The position numbers were made by a program, and so were the translations under genes. From contig NZ_CP109435.1 of NCBI RefSeq assembly GCF_036227125.1, positions 310,001 to 374,000 on the forward strand: a DNA stretch of 64,000 nt. Reading direction: 5' to 3'. The notes beneath the pieces are model-generated. The model was not told where the DNA came from and searched no databases. It worked only from the letters and a program-made list of their open reading frames with translations. The DNA comes from Streptomyces sp. NBC_01485 (GTDB lineage Bacteria; Actinomycetota; Actinomycetes; Streptomycetales; Streptomycetaceae). Within the stretch, counting starts at the first letter, position 1. Each line of letters opens with the position of its first letter. This document shows positions 30,030 through 38,955 of this stretch, piece by piece.

Positions 30030-31703
30030 TCAGCCGGTCTGCTTCGCCGCCGCCCGCCCCGCCGCCCGCCCGGAGAAGAGGCAGCCGCCGAGGAAGGTGC
30101 CTTCGAGAGCGTTGTAGCCGTGGACGCCGCCGCCGCCGAAGCCGGCGACCTCGCCCGCCGCGTACAGTCCCCCGACCGGCTGTCCGTCGGCGCCCAGGGC
30201 GCGCGAGTCGAGGTCGGTCTGGATGCCGCCGAGGGTCTTGCGGGTGAGGACGTGCAGCTTGACGGCGATCAGCGGGCCGGCCTGGGGGTCGAGGACGCGG
30301 TGCGGGGTCGCGACGCGGCCGAGCCGGTCGCCGATGTAGCGGCGGGCGTTGCGCATCCCCTGGACCTGGGAGTCCTTGCTGTACGGGTTGGCGATCTGGA
30401 GGTCGCGGGCCTCGATCTGGCGGCGCAGGCCGGCCACGTCGAGCAGCGGTTTCCCGGTCAGCCCGTTCATCTTCTCGACGAGCCGGTCGAGGGTGTCGGC
30501 GATGACGAAGTCCGCGCCCTTGTCCAGGAACGCCTGCACCGGCGCCGGGGCGCCCTTGCCGAGGAGCCGGTCGCGCAGGACGGCCTTGCGGTCCTTGGCG
30601 GTGATGTCGGGGTTCTGCTCGGAGCCCGACAGCGCGAACTCCTTCTCGACGATCTTCCGGGTGAGGATGAACCAGGAGTGGTCGTACTCGGCGATGTCCT
30701 CCGTCGTGCGCAGGTACTTGAGGGTGTTGAGGGTGTCGTAGCCCGGCAGGCACGGGTCGGGCAGCCTGCGGCCGAGGGCGTCGAACCACAGGGAGGACGG
30801 GCCGGGCAGGATGCGGATGCCGTGGCCGGGCCAGATCGGGTCCCAGTTCTGGATGCCCTCGGTGTAGTGCCACATGCGGTCCCGGTTGACCAGCCGGGCA
30901 CCGGCGTCGGCGCTGATGTCGAGCATGCGGCCGTCGACGTAGGCGGGAACCCCGGTGATCATCTCGGCGGGCGGGGTGCCGAGGCGCTCGGGCCAGTACC
31001 GGCGCACGGTCTCGTGGTCGGCGCCGATGCCGCCGCTGGTGACGATCACGGCCTGGGCGGTCAGTTCGAAGTCGCCGACGCGGTCGCGGCTGGAGGCGAC
31101 GCCGCGCGCGGAGTCGTCGGCGGCCAGGACCGTGCCGCGTACGCCGCGGGCGGCGCCGTCCTCGATGACCAGCTCGTCCACCCGGTGCCGGTGGTAGAAG
31201 GTCAGCAGCCCGTCCTTCGCGGCCTGCTTGGCGTAGCGCGCGAACGGCTCGACGACGCCCGTGCCGGTGCCCCAGGCGACGTGGAAGCGGGGCACGGAGT
31301 TGCCGTGGCCGTCGGCGCGCAGGTCGCCCCGCTCGGCCCAGCCGACGGTGGGCACGAAGGAGATGCCGTGCCCGGCGAGCCAGGTCCGCTTCTCCCCCGC
31401 CGCGAACTCGACGTAGGCGCGCGCCCAGCGCACCGCCCAGGAGTCCTCGTCCTCGGTCCGGTCGAACTGCGCGCTGCCCTGCCAGTCGTTCCAGGCGAGG
31501 TCGAAGGAGTCCTTGATGCCCAGGCGGCGCTGCTCCGGGGAGTCGACGAGGAACAGCCCGCCGAAGGACCAGAACGCCTGGCCGCCGAGGTTCGCGGCGT
31601 TCTCCTGGTCGACCAGGGCGACCCGTCGGCCCCTGCTGGTGAGTTCGTGCGCCGCGACCAGGCCGGCGAGACCCGCTCCGACGACGATGACGTCCGCGTC
31701 CAT
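30030..31703 (-). CDS. FAD-binding dehydrogenase (KstD/fumarate-reductase-like)
   Basis: This 557-residue flavoprotein has an N-terminal FAD motif (VIVVGAGLAGLVAAHELTSR), LGGQAFWSFGG, a substrate-domain region (HYTEGIQNWDPIWPG) and the C-terminal FAD motif GGLYAAGEVAGFGGGGVHG. The overall pattern is that of the FAD_binding_2 family, which includes 3-ketosteroid dehydrogenases, but catalytic residues for a steroid substrate cannot be assigned here. It lies 36 bp downstream of a TetR gene on the same strand, so it is probably the regulated partner of that repressor. Confidence 0.82.
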   Translation of the reverse strand: MDADVIVVGAGLAGLVAAHELTSRGRRVALVDQENAANLGGQAFWSFGGLFLVDSPEQRRLGIKDSFDLAWNDWQGSAQFDRTEDEDSWAVRWARAYVEFAAGEKRTWLAGHGISFVPTVGWAERGDLRADGHGNSVPRFHVAWGTGTGVVEPFARYAKQAAKDGLLTFYHRHRVDELVIEDGAARGVRGTVLAADDSARGVASSRDRVGDFELTAQAVIVTSGGIGADHETVRRYWPERLGTPPAEMITGVPAYVDGRMLDISADAGARLVNRDRMWHYTEGIQNWDPIWPGHGIRILPGPSSLWFDALGRRLPDPCLPGYDTLNTLKYLRTTEDIAEYDHSWFILTRKIVEKEFALSGSEQNPDITAKDRKAVLRDRLLGKGAPAPVQAFLDKGADFVIADTLDRLVEKMNGLTGKPLLDVAGLRRQIEARDLQIANPYSKDSQVQGMRNARRYIGDRLGRVATPHRVLDPQAGPLIAVKLHVLTRKTLGGIQTDLDSRALGADGQPVGGLYAAGEVAGFGGGGVHGYNALEGTFLGGCLFSGRAAGRAAAKQTG

Positions 31704-31739
31704 GGCGTCCGTTGCCTTTCTTCTGATCTTCTGAGGAGG

Positions 31740-32402
31740 TCAATCCGGAAGAGGTGGTTCCGGGGTGGTGCCGCTGCCGTCCGTCAGCAGCGCGGTGAGC
31801 AGGTGCTTCAGCCAGACACGAGCGCCCTCGACGTCCTTGTCCAGCAGCAGTTGGGTGGTGACTCCGTCGTAGGCGGCGACCACGGCGTGCGCCGCGCTGT
31901 CGGCGTCCCCGAGCACGGCCGGCGGCTGCGCGAGCCCCGGGGAACGGGCGAGCCGGTCGGCGATCGCGCGCCGCAGCCGGGCCCGGTGCTCCAGCAGGGT
32001 CTGCGCCACGTCGGGGGCGCGGGCGGCGTGCACCAGGAAGTCCGTCTTCACCAGGAGCCAGTCCAGGTCGAGCAGGAGCACCTCGGTGACGCGGTCGACG
32101 GCGGAGGGCAGGTCGAGGTCGGGTCCGTCGAGGGCGAGGGCGCCGGAGACCTGCTCGGCGATCAGGTCGGCCCGTTGCCGGTAGAGGGCGAAGAACAGTT
32201 CGTCCAGGCTGTCGAAGTTGGAGTAGAAGGCGCCCCTGCTGTAGCCGGCGGCCTCGCAGACCTCCTCGATGGAGACCCGCCCGAAGCCCTTGCCGGCGAA
32301 CACGGCGAAGGCGGCGTCCAGGAGGTTGGCCCGCGTGTGGACCCGGCGCCGCGTGCCGCGCCCCGTCGCCTGGTGCGTCTGGTGCGTCTGTTGCGCGGCC
32401 AT
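31740..32402 (-). CDS. TetR-family transcriptional regulator
   Basis: This 220-residue regulator has a TetR N-terminal helix-turn-helix at about residues 22-68 (RANLLDAAFAVFAGKGF, VSIEEVCEAAGYSRGAFYSNF) and a helical ligand domain. The ATG follows GGAGGTCC. Immediately upstream lies an AT-rich block with tandem palindromes (32418-32453), which suggests autoregulation. It heads an operon with the FAD-binding dehydrogenase gene 30030-31703. The ligand is unknown, possibly the dehydrogenase substrate. Confidence 0.88.
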   Translation of the reverse strand: MAAQQTHQTHQATGRGTRRRVHTRANLLDAAFAVFAGKGFGRVSIEEVCEAAGYSRGAFYSNFDSLDELFFALYRQRADLIAEQVSGALALDGPDLDLPSAVDRVTEVLLLDLDWLLVKTDFLVHAARAPDVAQTLLEHRARLRRAIADRLARSPGLAQPPAVLGDADSAAHAVVAAYDGVTTQLLLDKDVEGARVWLKHLLTALLTDGSGTTPEPPLPD

Positions 32403-32417
32403 GGTCGGACCTCCGTT

Positions 32418-32453
32418 CGATACGTGAATGTATCGGATACATCGATGCATCGA
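32418..32453. promoter_or_regulatory. Tandem palindromes, probable TetR operator
   Basis: Three dyads crowd into 36 bp upstream of the tetR start: CGATAC-N6-GTATCG (32418-32435), TGTATCGGATACA (32429-32441, perfect about a central G) and TCGATGCATCGA (32442-32453). They lie 16-51 bp before the ATG, where a bound repressor would block transcription. No sequence of this sort is repeated elsewhere in the window. Confidence 0.65.
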
Positions 32454-32640
32454 AAGAGCCGGATGCCGATGCCCTTCCTCGTCGCCGGTCCTGGTGCCCG
32501 GTACTCGATGAGTACGGGGTGCGCCGGAGGCCGGTGACGAGGTTCCTGTTCGGCATGCACGGAACCCCGCCGTCCGCATCCACCCGATGATCTGCTTGGC
32601 TGTCCCCGAAGATCACGAATCTCGAGGACACGGGACGGCC

Positions 32641-33390
32641 ATGCGGGCAGACGTACGGCAAGTGGCGGACGGCACCTACCTGGTGCATGGCAGCAACACC
32701 AACTGGGTGATCCTGACCGACGGGGACGCCCTCACCCTGATCGACACCGGCTACCCCGGCGACCGCGAGCTGGTCCTCGACTCCCTTGCCGCCGTGGGCG
32801 GTTCGCCGGAGGCGGTCACCGCCGTGCTGATCACGCACGCCCACAACGACCACCTGGGCTCCGCCGAACACCTGCGTGCGACGTACGGCACCCCGGTCTA
32901 TCTTCACGAGGCCGAAGTACCGCACGCCCGGCGGGAGTTCCTCCAGCAGGTGACCGTCGGCGAGGTGCTGAAGAACGCCTGGCGTCCCGGTGTCCTGCCG
33001 TGGATGGTGCACGCGCTGCGCTCCGGCGGCACCGAGCAGCACCCGGTCACCGCACCGGAGGCGTTCCCGGTCGCCGACGGCGCGCTCGACCTGCCCGGGC
33101 GGCCCGTGCCGGTGCACACCCCCGGCCACACCAGCGGCCACGCCGTGTACCACCTCCCGGACGCGGGGATCGTCGTCTCGGGCGACGCCCTGGTCAGCGA
33201 CCACCCGACCTCGCGCCTGCGGGGCCCGCAACTGCTGCCGGACATGTTCCACCACGAGCGCGCCCGCGCCGTGGCGTCGCTGGACGTGATCGAGGGACTG
33301 ACGGGCGACCTGCTGCTGCCCGGGCACGGACCGCTGCACCAGGGCTCCGTGAAGGCGGCGGCGCAACAGGCCCGCGAGCGCGCGGTCTAA
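32641..33390 (+). CDS. MBL-fold metallo-hydrolase
   Basis: This 249-residue metallo-beta-lactamase-fold protein has the metal motif THAHNDH (His66, His68, Asp70, His71), then HTPGHTSGH, VVSGDAL and the late ligand LLPGHG. The group includes glyoxalase II-like, lactonase and other hydrolases; nothing here fixes the substrate. I chose the ATG at 32641 (GAGGAC upstream) over the ATG at 32587, whose added residues look unconserved. It ends 9 bp before the DUF4032 gene, so they probably share a transcript. Confidence 0.87.
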   Translation: MRADVRQVADGTYLVHGSNTNWVILTDGDALTLIDTGYPGDRELVLDSLAAVGGSPEAVTAVLITHAHNDHLGSAEHLRATYGTPVYLHEAEVPHARREFLQQVTVGEVLKNAWRPGVLPWMVHALRSGGTEQHPVTAPEAFPVADGALDLPGRPVPVHTPGHTSGHAVYHLPDAGIVVSGDALVSDHPTSRLRGPQLLPDMFHHERARAVASLDVIEGLTGDLLLPGHGPLHQGSVKAAAQQARERAV

Positions 33391-33399
33391 GGTCGGGCC

Positions 33400-34635
33400 A
33401 TGGCTTTGCAGATCAGCGCCACCACCCCGGAGCACCCGGTACTCCTGCTGGAGCTGCCGTGGCACCTGCCCCTGGAGGAGTGGCCCGAGGAGATCCTCGT
33501 CCCGCTGCCGCGCGGCATCTCCCGCCACGTGGTGCGCTACGCCCGGGCCGGCGACGAGGTGATCGCCGTCAAGGAGCTCGCCGAACGCCCGGCGCTGCGC
33601 GAGTACGAGCTGCTGCGCGACCTGGACCGGCTCGGCATCCCCGCCGTCGACCCGCTGGCCGTGGTCACCGGCCGCACCGCGCCCGACGACACCCCGCTGG
33701 AGTCGGTGCTGGTCACCCGGCATCTGGGCGGTTCGATGCCGTACCGCTCGATGTTCGAGACGACGATGCGCCCGGCGACCATGCACCGGCTGATGGACGC
33801 CCTCGCCGTGCTGCTGGTGCGGCTGCACCTGGCCGGGTTCGCGTGGGGCGACTGCTCGCTGTCCAACACGCTGTTCCGGCGGGACGCGGGCGCCTACGCC
33901 GCCTACCTCGTCGACGCCGAGACCGGCGACCTGCACCCCCAGCTCAGCACCGGGCAGCGCGACTACGACCTCGACCTCGCCCGCGTCAACATCAGCGGCG
34001 AGCTGCTGGACCTGGAGGCGTCCGGGGCGCTGCACCCGTCGGTGGACGCGATCGAGTTCGGCAGGGAGATCTGCGCCCGCTACGGGGCGCTGTGGGAGGA
34101 GCTGACCCGCACCTCGGTGTACCCGGCGGGCAAGTACCACTACATCGAGCGGCGGATCCGGCGGCTGAACGAGCTGGGTTTCGACGTCGCCGAGATGCAG
34201 ATCGAGCACTCCTCCAACGGCGACACGGTCACCTTCGTGCCGAAGGTCGTCGACGCGGGCCACCACCAGCGCCAGTTGCTGCGCCTGACCGGCCTGGACA
34301 CCGAGGAGAACCAGGCCCGGCGGCTGCTGAGCGACCTGGAGAGCTGGATGGCCACCCAGGACGACTACGCCCCGGGCGACCCCCTCGCGGCCCGTCCCGA
34401 GGTGCTGGCGCACCGGTGGGTGCGGGACGTCTTCCGGCCCACCGTGCGCCTGGTGCCCCTCGAACTGCGCGGCTCCATGGACGCGGCGGAGATCTATCAC
34501 GAGCTCCTCGAACACCGCTGGTACCTGTCGGAGCGCGCGCAGCACGACATCGGGCTCGACACCGCCGTCGACGACTACGTCAGGAACATCCTGCCCACGG
34601 CGCGGGAGACCCTGGAGCCGACCGTCCCGGAGTGA
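33400..34635 (+). CDS. DUF4032 kinase-like protein
   Basis: This 411-residue protein shows the DUF4032 pattern. The N-terminal half resembles a lipopolysaccharide-kinase fold: VIAVKELAERPALREYELL with a Lys, then VRLHLAGFAWGDCSLSNTLF with a catalytic-loop-like GDCSLSN and AYLVDAETGDLHPQ with an Asp. The second half (EFGREICARYGALWEELT onward) is helical. Phosphotransfer is plausible from these motifs, but I know of no assigned substrate. It follows the MBL gene closely and converges on the universal stress protein gene. Confidence 0.8.
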   Translation: MALQISATTPEHPVLLLELPWHLPLEEWPEEILVPLPRGISRHVVRYARAGDEVIAVKELAERPALREYELLRDLDRLGIPAVDPLAVVTGRTAPDDTPLESVLVTRHLGGSMPYRSMFETTMRPATMHRLMDALAVLLVRLHLAGFAWGDCSLSNTLFRRDAGAYAAYLVDAETGDLHPQLSTGQRDYDLDLARVNISGELLDLEASGALHPSVDAIEFGREICARYGALWEELTRTSVYPAGKYHYIERRIRRLNELGFDVAEMQIEHSSNGDTVTFVPKVVDAGHHQRQLLRLTGLDTEENQARRLLSDLESWMATQDDYAPGDPLAARPEVLAHRWVRDVFRPTVRLVPLELRGSMDAAEIYHELLEHRWYLSERAQHDIGLDTAVDDYVRNILPTARETLEPTVPE

Positions 34636-34657
34636 GTACGGCCGAGTCCGCGGGGCG

Positions 34658-35530
34658 TCAGGCGTGGGGCACGACGGCGACCGGGCAGTCCGCGTGGTGC
34701 AGGACCCCGTGCGCCACGGAGCCGATCCGGGCGCCCACGGCCGTGCGGTGGGCGCGGCGGCCGACGACCGTCAACTGCGCCCGGCCGGCCACCGACAGCA
34801 GCACCTGCCCCGCGCTGCCCATCTCCACGTGCTCCACCACCGGCACGTCCGGGAACCGCTCCCGCCACGGCTCCAGGGCATCCGCCAGCGCCTTCTTCTC
34901 GTACGGTTCCAGGCCGCCGGCGTCGTCGAGGAGCTTGAGCGAGCCGGGGCTGTAGGCGAACACCGGCGGCAGCGTCCAGGCCCGCACCGCGCGCACGCTC
35001 GCGCCCCGCGCGGCGGCCGTCTCGAACGCGAACCGCAGGGCGGGGGCGCTGTCCTCGGGCTCGCCGTGCTGGCCGACGACGATCTCGTGGCCGGCCACCT
35101 CGGCCGACGGCTGGTCGCCGGCCCGGACCAGCACGACCGGGCACGCTGCCTCGGCGATCACCTGCTGGCCGACCGAGCCCAGCAGGAACCCGACGACCGG
35201 GCCGTGCCCGCGCGAGCCGAGCACCAGCAGTTCCGCGTCCGCCGCGGCGGCGACCAGCGTCCCGACCGGCCCGCCCTCCCGGACGTCGGTGGTGACGGTC
35301 AGTCCCGGGTGCCGTTCGGCGAGCGCCGCGACGGCCTGCCGTACGGAGTCCCGCACCCAGCGCTCCTGCGCGTCCCGGTCCGCCACGTCGGCCGCCGCGT
35401 TCGGCTGGAACCGCCAGGCGTGCACCACCCGCAGTTCCAGGTCGCGCCGGACGGCCTCGCGGGCCGCCCAGGCGAGCGCCGCGAGGCTCTCGTCCGTCCC
35501 GTCGACCCCTGCCGTGATCGGGACCGTCAT
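34658..35530 (-). CDS. Universal stress protein, two Usp domains
   Basis: The 290-residue protein has tandem Usp domains. The first ends in an ATP-binding signature (GSRGHGPVVGFLLGSVGQQV) and the second in a related VGRRAHRTAVGARIGSVAHG. Tandem Usp proteins are abundant in actinobacteria and are often induced under hypoxia or stationary phase. The ATG at 35530 follows GAGGAGG. It is divergent from the small VOC gene at 35592. Confidence 0.9.
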   Translation of the reverse strand: MTVPITAGVDGTDESLAALAWAAREAVRRDLELRVVHAWRFQPNAAADVADRDAQERWVRDSVRQAVAALAERHPGLTVTTDVREGGPVGTLVAAAADAELLVLGSRGHGPVVGFLLGSVGQQVIAEAACPVVLVRAGDQPSAEVAGHEIVVGQHGEPEDSAPALRFAFETAAARGASVRAVRAWTLPPVFAYSPGSLKLLDDAGGLEPYEKKALADALEPWRERFPDVPVVEHVEMGSAGQVLLSVAGRAQLTVVGRRAHRTAVGARIGSVAHGVLHHADCPVAVVPHA

Positions 35531-35591
35531 CCCGTCGCCTCCTCGTGTCGTGATCACAACCGTCGGGCCCAGTCTTCACTACGCTTCGGTC

Positions 35592-35948
35592 ATGGCTCTG
35601 GAGTGGGAACAAGTGATCGTCGACTCGGCCGACCCGGTGGCGCTGGGACGCTGGTGGGCCGCGGCCCTCGGGTGGGTCGTGGTGCACGACGCCGCCGACG
35701 AGTACGAGATCAGACCGGAGCAGGACCGGACCCGGGGTCTGCTCTTCGTGCCGGTCACGGAGGGCAAGTCGGTCAAGAACCGGCTCCACCTGGACTTCCG
35801 CCCGGACGACCAGCGGGCCGAGGTGGCCCGCCTGCTGTCCCTGGGGGCACGCCACGCGGACGTGGGCCAGGGCGAGCAGTCGTGGGTGACGCTCGCCGAC
35901 CCCGAGGGGAACGAGTTCTGCGTGCTGGGGGCGCGGCAGTCGCCCTGA
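35592..35948 (+). CDS. VOC family protein
   Basis: This 118-residue single-module VOC protein has the two halves WEQVIVDSADPVALGRWW and RLHLDFRPDDQ, and ends VTLADPEGNEFCVLG with a typical metal-site Glu. It matches the Glyoxalase_6 type common in Streptomyces. The function is unknown. The start ATG is 61 bp from the divergent universal stress protein start, so the two promoters must overlap. Confidence 0.83.
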   Translation: MALEWEQVIVDSADPVALGRWWAAALGWVVVHDAADEYEIRPEQDRTRGLLFVPVTEGKSVKNRLHLDFRPDDQRAEVARLLSLGARHADVGQGEQSWVTLADPEGNEFCVLGARQSP

Positions 35949-36067
35949 CCGCCCGCGTCCTGCCGGTGTCCCGGAGCGGACCGGGGCGATCGAACATACG
36001 ATGAGCGGGTCGGCGCGGGGCTCGCCGTGCCGCCGCGAAGACCGACCGCTGTCGGGGTGGGAGACGT

Positions 36068-37744
36068 ATGGCACAGGCCGCCGACGCAAGCCGGACCGTC
36101 ATCCTGACCGTGGACGACGACCCGGGGGTCTCCCGGGCCGTCGCCCGTGACCTGCGGCGCCGCTACGGCGCCCGGTACCGGATCGTGCGCGCGGAGTCCG
36201 GGGAGTCCGCGCTGGAGGCGTTGCGCGAGCTGAAGCTGCGCGGCGATCTGGTGGCCGTCGTCCTGGCCGACTACCGGATGCCGCGGATGAACGGCATCGA
36301 GTTCCTCGAACAGGCCCTGGACGTGTACCCGGGCGCCCGGCGCGTGCTGCTGACCGCGTACGCGGACACGAGTGCGGCGATCGACGCGATCAACGTCGTC
36401 GACCTCGACCACTATCTGCTCAAGCCGTGGGACCCGCCGGAGGAGAAGCTCTACCCCGTCCTGGACGACCTGCTGGAGGCCTGGCGGACCAGCGACCACC
36501 GGCCGGTGCCCGCCACGAAGGTGGTCGGGCACCGCTGGTCGGCGCGCTCCTCGGACGTGCGGGAGTTCCTGGCCCGTAACCAGGTGCCGTACCGCTGGTA
36601 CTCCGCCGACGAGCCCGAGGGTCAGCGGCTGCTGGCCGCGGCCGGGGTCGACGGGCAGCGGCTGCCGCTGGTGGTCACCGCCGAGGGCACGCCCCTGGTC
36701 GAGCCGGACGCCCCCGAACTGGCCGCCCATGTGGGGCTGGCGACGACTCCGACGGCCGACTTCTACGACCTGGTGGTGATCGGCGGCGGTCCGGCCGGGC
36801 TCGGCGCGGCCGTGTACGGGGCCTCCGAGGGTCTGCGGACGGTGCTCGTGGAGCGGTCGGCGACGGGCGGGCAGGCCGGGCAGAGTTCGCGGATCGAGAA
36901 CTACCTGGGCTTCCCCGACGGTGTGTCCGGGGCCCAACTCACCGACCGGGCGCGGCGGCAGGCCACGAGGTTCGGCGCCGAGATCCTCACCGCGCGGGAG
37001 GTGACGGGGCTGGAGGTCAGCGGGTCCGCGCGGGTGGTCCGCTTCTCGGACGGCTCGGCGGTGGCCGCGCACAGCGTGATCCTCGCAACGGGCGTGTCCT
37101 ACCGGCAGTTGGCGGCGCCGGGCTGCGACGACCTGACCGGCTGCGGGGTGTTCTACGGCTCGGCGCTCACCGAGGCCGCCTCCTGCCAGGGGCACGACGT
37201 GTACGTCGTGGGCGGTGCCAACTCGGCCGGGCAGGCGGCGATGTACTTGGCGCGGGGCGCGAAGTCCGTCACGCTCCTGGTGCGCGGCGCGTCCCTGTCG
37301 GCGTCCATGTCTCACTACCTGATCCAGCAGATCGAGGAGGCGCCCAACATCTCCGTGCGCCCCTTCACGGTCGTCGAGTCCGCGCGCGGGGAAGGCCGGC
37401 TGGAGCAGTTGACGCTGCGGGACGTGGCGAGCGGACAGACCGAACTCGTCGACGCGCAGTGGATGTTCGTGTTCATCGGCGCGGCCCCGCTGACCGGTTG
37501 GCTGGACGGCACGGTGCTGCGCGACGGGCGCGGTTTCATCCTCGCCGGACCCGATCTCACGACGGACGGGCGGCCGCCGGCCGACTGGGAGCTGGACCGG
37601 CCGCCCTACCACCTGGAGACCAACATTCCCGGCGTGTTCGTGGCGGGCGACGCGCGCGCCGAGTCCGCCAAGCGCGTCGCGTCCGCCGTAGGAGAGGGAG
37701 CGATGGCCGTGATGCTCGTCCACCGGTATCTGGAGCAGTCATGA
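36068..37744 (+). CDS. Response-regulator / thioredoxin-reductase-like fusion flavoprotein
   Basis: This 558-residue fusion has three parts. Residues 10-130 are a REC receiver (TVDDDPGVSRAVA, phosphoacceptor Asp68 in VVLADYRMPRMNG, late Lys in YLLKPWDPP). Residues 155-225 resemble a glutaredoxin-like fold without cysteines (SARSSDVREFLARNQVPYRW, RLPLVVTAEG). Residues 235-558 are a thioredoxin-reductase-like FAD/NAD enzyme (DLVVIGGGPAGLGAAVYG, GGQAGQSSRIENYLGFP, VYVVGGANSAGQAAMYLARG, GVFVAGDARAES). The redox CxxC of thioredoxin reductase is absent: the matching segment reads GCGVFYGSAL. It may act as an NAD(P)H- or redox-responsive receiver. Its stop overlaps the next start as ATGA. Confidence 0.88.
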   Translation: MAQAADASRTVILTVDDDPGVSRAVARDLRRRYGARYRIVRAESGESALEALRELKLRGDLVAVVLADYRMPRMNGIEFLEQALDVYPGARRVLLTAYADTSAAIDAINVVDLDHYLLKPWDPPEEKLYPVLDDLLEAWRTSDHRPVPATKVVGHRWSARSSDVREFLARNQVPYRWYSADEPEGQRLLAAAGVDGQRLPLVVTAEGTPLVEPDAPELAAHVGLATTPTADFYDLVVIGGGPAGLGAAVYGASEGLRTVLVERSATGGQAGQSSRIENYLGFPDGVSGAQLTDRARRQATRFGAEILTAREVTGLEVSGSARVVRFSDGSAVAAHSVILATGVSYRQLAAPGCDDLTGCGVFYGSALTEAASCQGHDVYVVGGANSAGQAAMYLARGAKSVTLLVRGASLSASMSHYLIQQIEEAPNISVRPFTVVESARGEGRLEQLTLRDVASGQTELVDAQWMFVFIGAAPLTGWLDGTVLRDGRGFILAGPDLTTDGRPPADWELDRPPYHLETNIPGVFVAGDARAESAKRVASAVGEGAMAVMLVHRYLEQS

Positions 37745-38955
37745 GCGGGCGGGGGCTGCCGTGCAGCCCGGCCGAGATCAGCTCGCTGTTCCTGTTCGAG
37801 AAGCTCTCCCCGGAGCAGCTCGGACGGCTGTGCGGTGAGGGGCGGTTGGAGCGGTTCGAGCCCGGTCCGGTGTACACCGAGGGCGATCCGGCGACCTGCT
37901 TCTACGTGATGATCGAGGGCACGGTCGTGCTGTACCGGCGGGTCGGCGCGGACGACGTCGAGGTCAGCCGCACCTCCCAGCGCGGGGTGTACTCCGGGGC
38001 CACGGCCGTGCGGGCCACGGCGACGCTGCGGGAGCGGGTGGCGAAGATGCGGCACAAGCTCGCCGTGATCGCCTCGGGCGCGTACGACCCGGAGGCGCTG
38101 GCCCGGCTGATCGAGATCCAGGAGCGCACGGCCGAACTGGTCGCCAAGGCACCGGTGTTGAGCCCGCTGGAGGCCTCCGACCGGGAGGACGCGCTCACCG
38201 ACTGGCTGGACGACCACGACGTCCCGGAGGGCTGGCGGATCGCGCCGACGTTCGTCCAGGCCGGGCTGGACACGGAGTGGCTGGAGCAGGTCGCGGCGGC
38301 CGTGGACGAGGACACCCTGCCGGGCGCGATGGGATGGCTCAACTACACGGTGGAGACAGAGCTGTTGATGGACGAGATCGGCGACTCCACCAACCGCATC
38401 TCGCACCTCGTGGACGCCGCCAAGCAGTACTCGCAGCTCGACCGCGCCTCCTACCGGGTCGTCGACGTGCACGAACTCCTCGACAGCACGCTGCTGATGC
38501 TGTCCGGCAAGATCGGGCGCATCGAGGTCGTCAGGGACTACGACCGGACGCTCCCGCCGATCCCGGCCTACCCGGCCGAGCTCAACCAGGTGTGGACGAA
38601 CCTCGTCGACAACGCCGTCTTCGCCGTCGACAGCGCGGGCGGCGAAGGCACGTTGACCGTGCGGACGGCTCACGAGGGCGACCGGCTGCTGGTGGAGTTC
38701 CGCGACACCGGGCCCGGGATCCCGCCGGACATCCGCGGCCGTATCTTCGACCCGTTCTTCACCACCAAGCCGGTCGGCGAGGGCACCGGGCTCGGCCTGG
38801 ACATCTCCTGGCGGATCGTCGTCAACAAGCATCACGGCGGCCTGCAGGTCGAGTCCGTGCCGGGCGACACCCGCTTCCAGGTCCTGCTGCCGCTGACCGC
38901 CCCCGGCCCCGAGAACGCCCAGGACGACCCCGAGACCGCCGAGGAGCCCGTATGA
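37741..38955 (+). CDS. Histidine-kinase-like protein lacking its phosphoacceptor region
   Basis: The 404-residue protein starts with half a cNMP-binding beta-roll (residues 20-85, [20 protein letters not shown]). At residues 87-90 it jumps from RGVYSGAT directly into [15 protein letters not shown], which I know as the helix just after the H-box in related kinases. The helical segment to residue 270 is followed by an intact HATPase domain (N-box [16 protein letters not shown]1 DTGPGIPP, F-box FDPFFTTK, G2 GEGTGLGLD). Relatives carry HELNNP before AVRATA; here neither that His nor the cNMP phosphate cassette is present. It overlaps the genes on both sides by four bases. Confidence 0.82.
   Translation: MSGRGLPCSPAEISSLFLFEKLSPEQLGRLCGEGRLERFEPGPVYTEGDPATCFYVMIEGTVVLYRRVGADDVEVSRTSQRGVYSGATAVRATATLRERVAKMRHKLAVIASGAYDPEALARLIEIQERTAELVAKAPVLSPLEASDREDALTDWLDDHDVPEGWRIAPTFVQAGLDTEWLEQVAAAVDEDTLPGAMGWLNYTVETELLMDEIGDSTNRISHLVDAAKQYSQLDRASYRVVDVHELLDSTLLMLSGKIGRIEVVRDYDRTLPPIPAYPAELNQVWTNLVDNAVFAVDSAGGEGTLTVRTAHEGDRLLVEFRDTGPGIPPDIRGRIFDPFFTTKPVGEGTGLGLDISWRIVVNKHHGGLQVESVPGDTRFQVLLPLTAPGPENAQDDPETAEEPV

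Noticed and set aside
29980..34545. 1521-residue minus-strand frame
   Set aside because: It runs through genes on both strands and changes character across them. It is an artefact of codon bias; the real minus-strand genes in it are the FAD dehydrogenase and the TetR in other frames.
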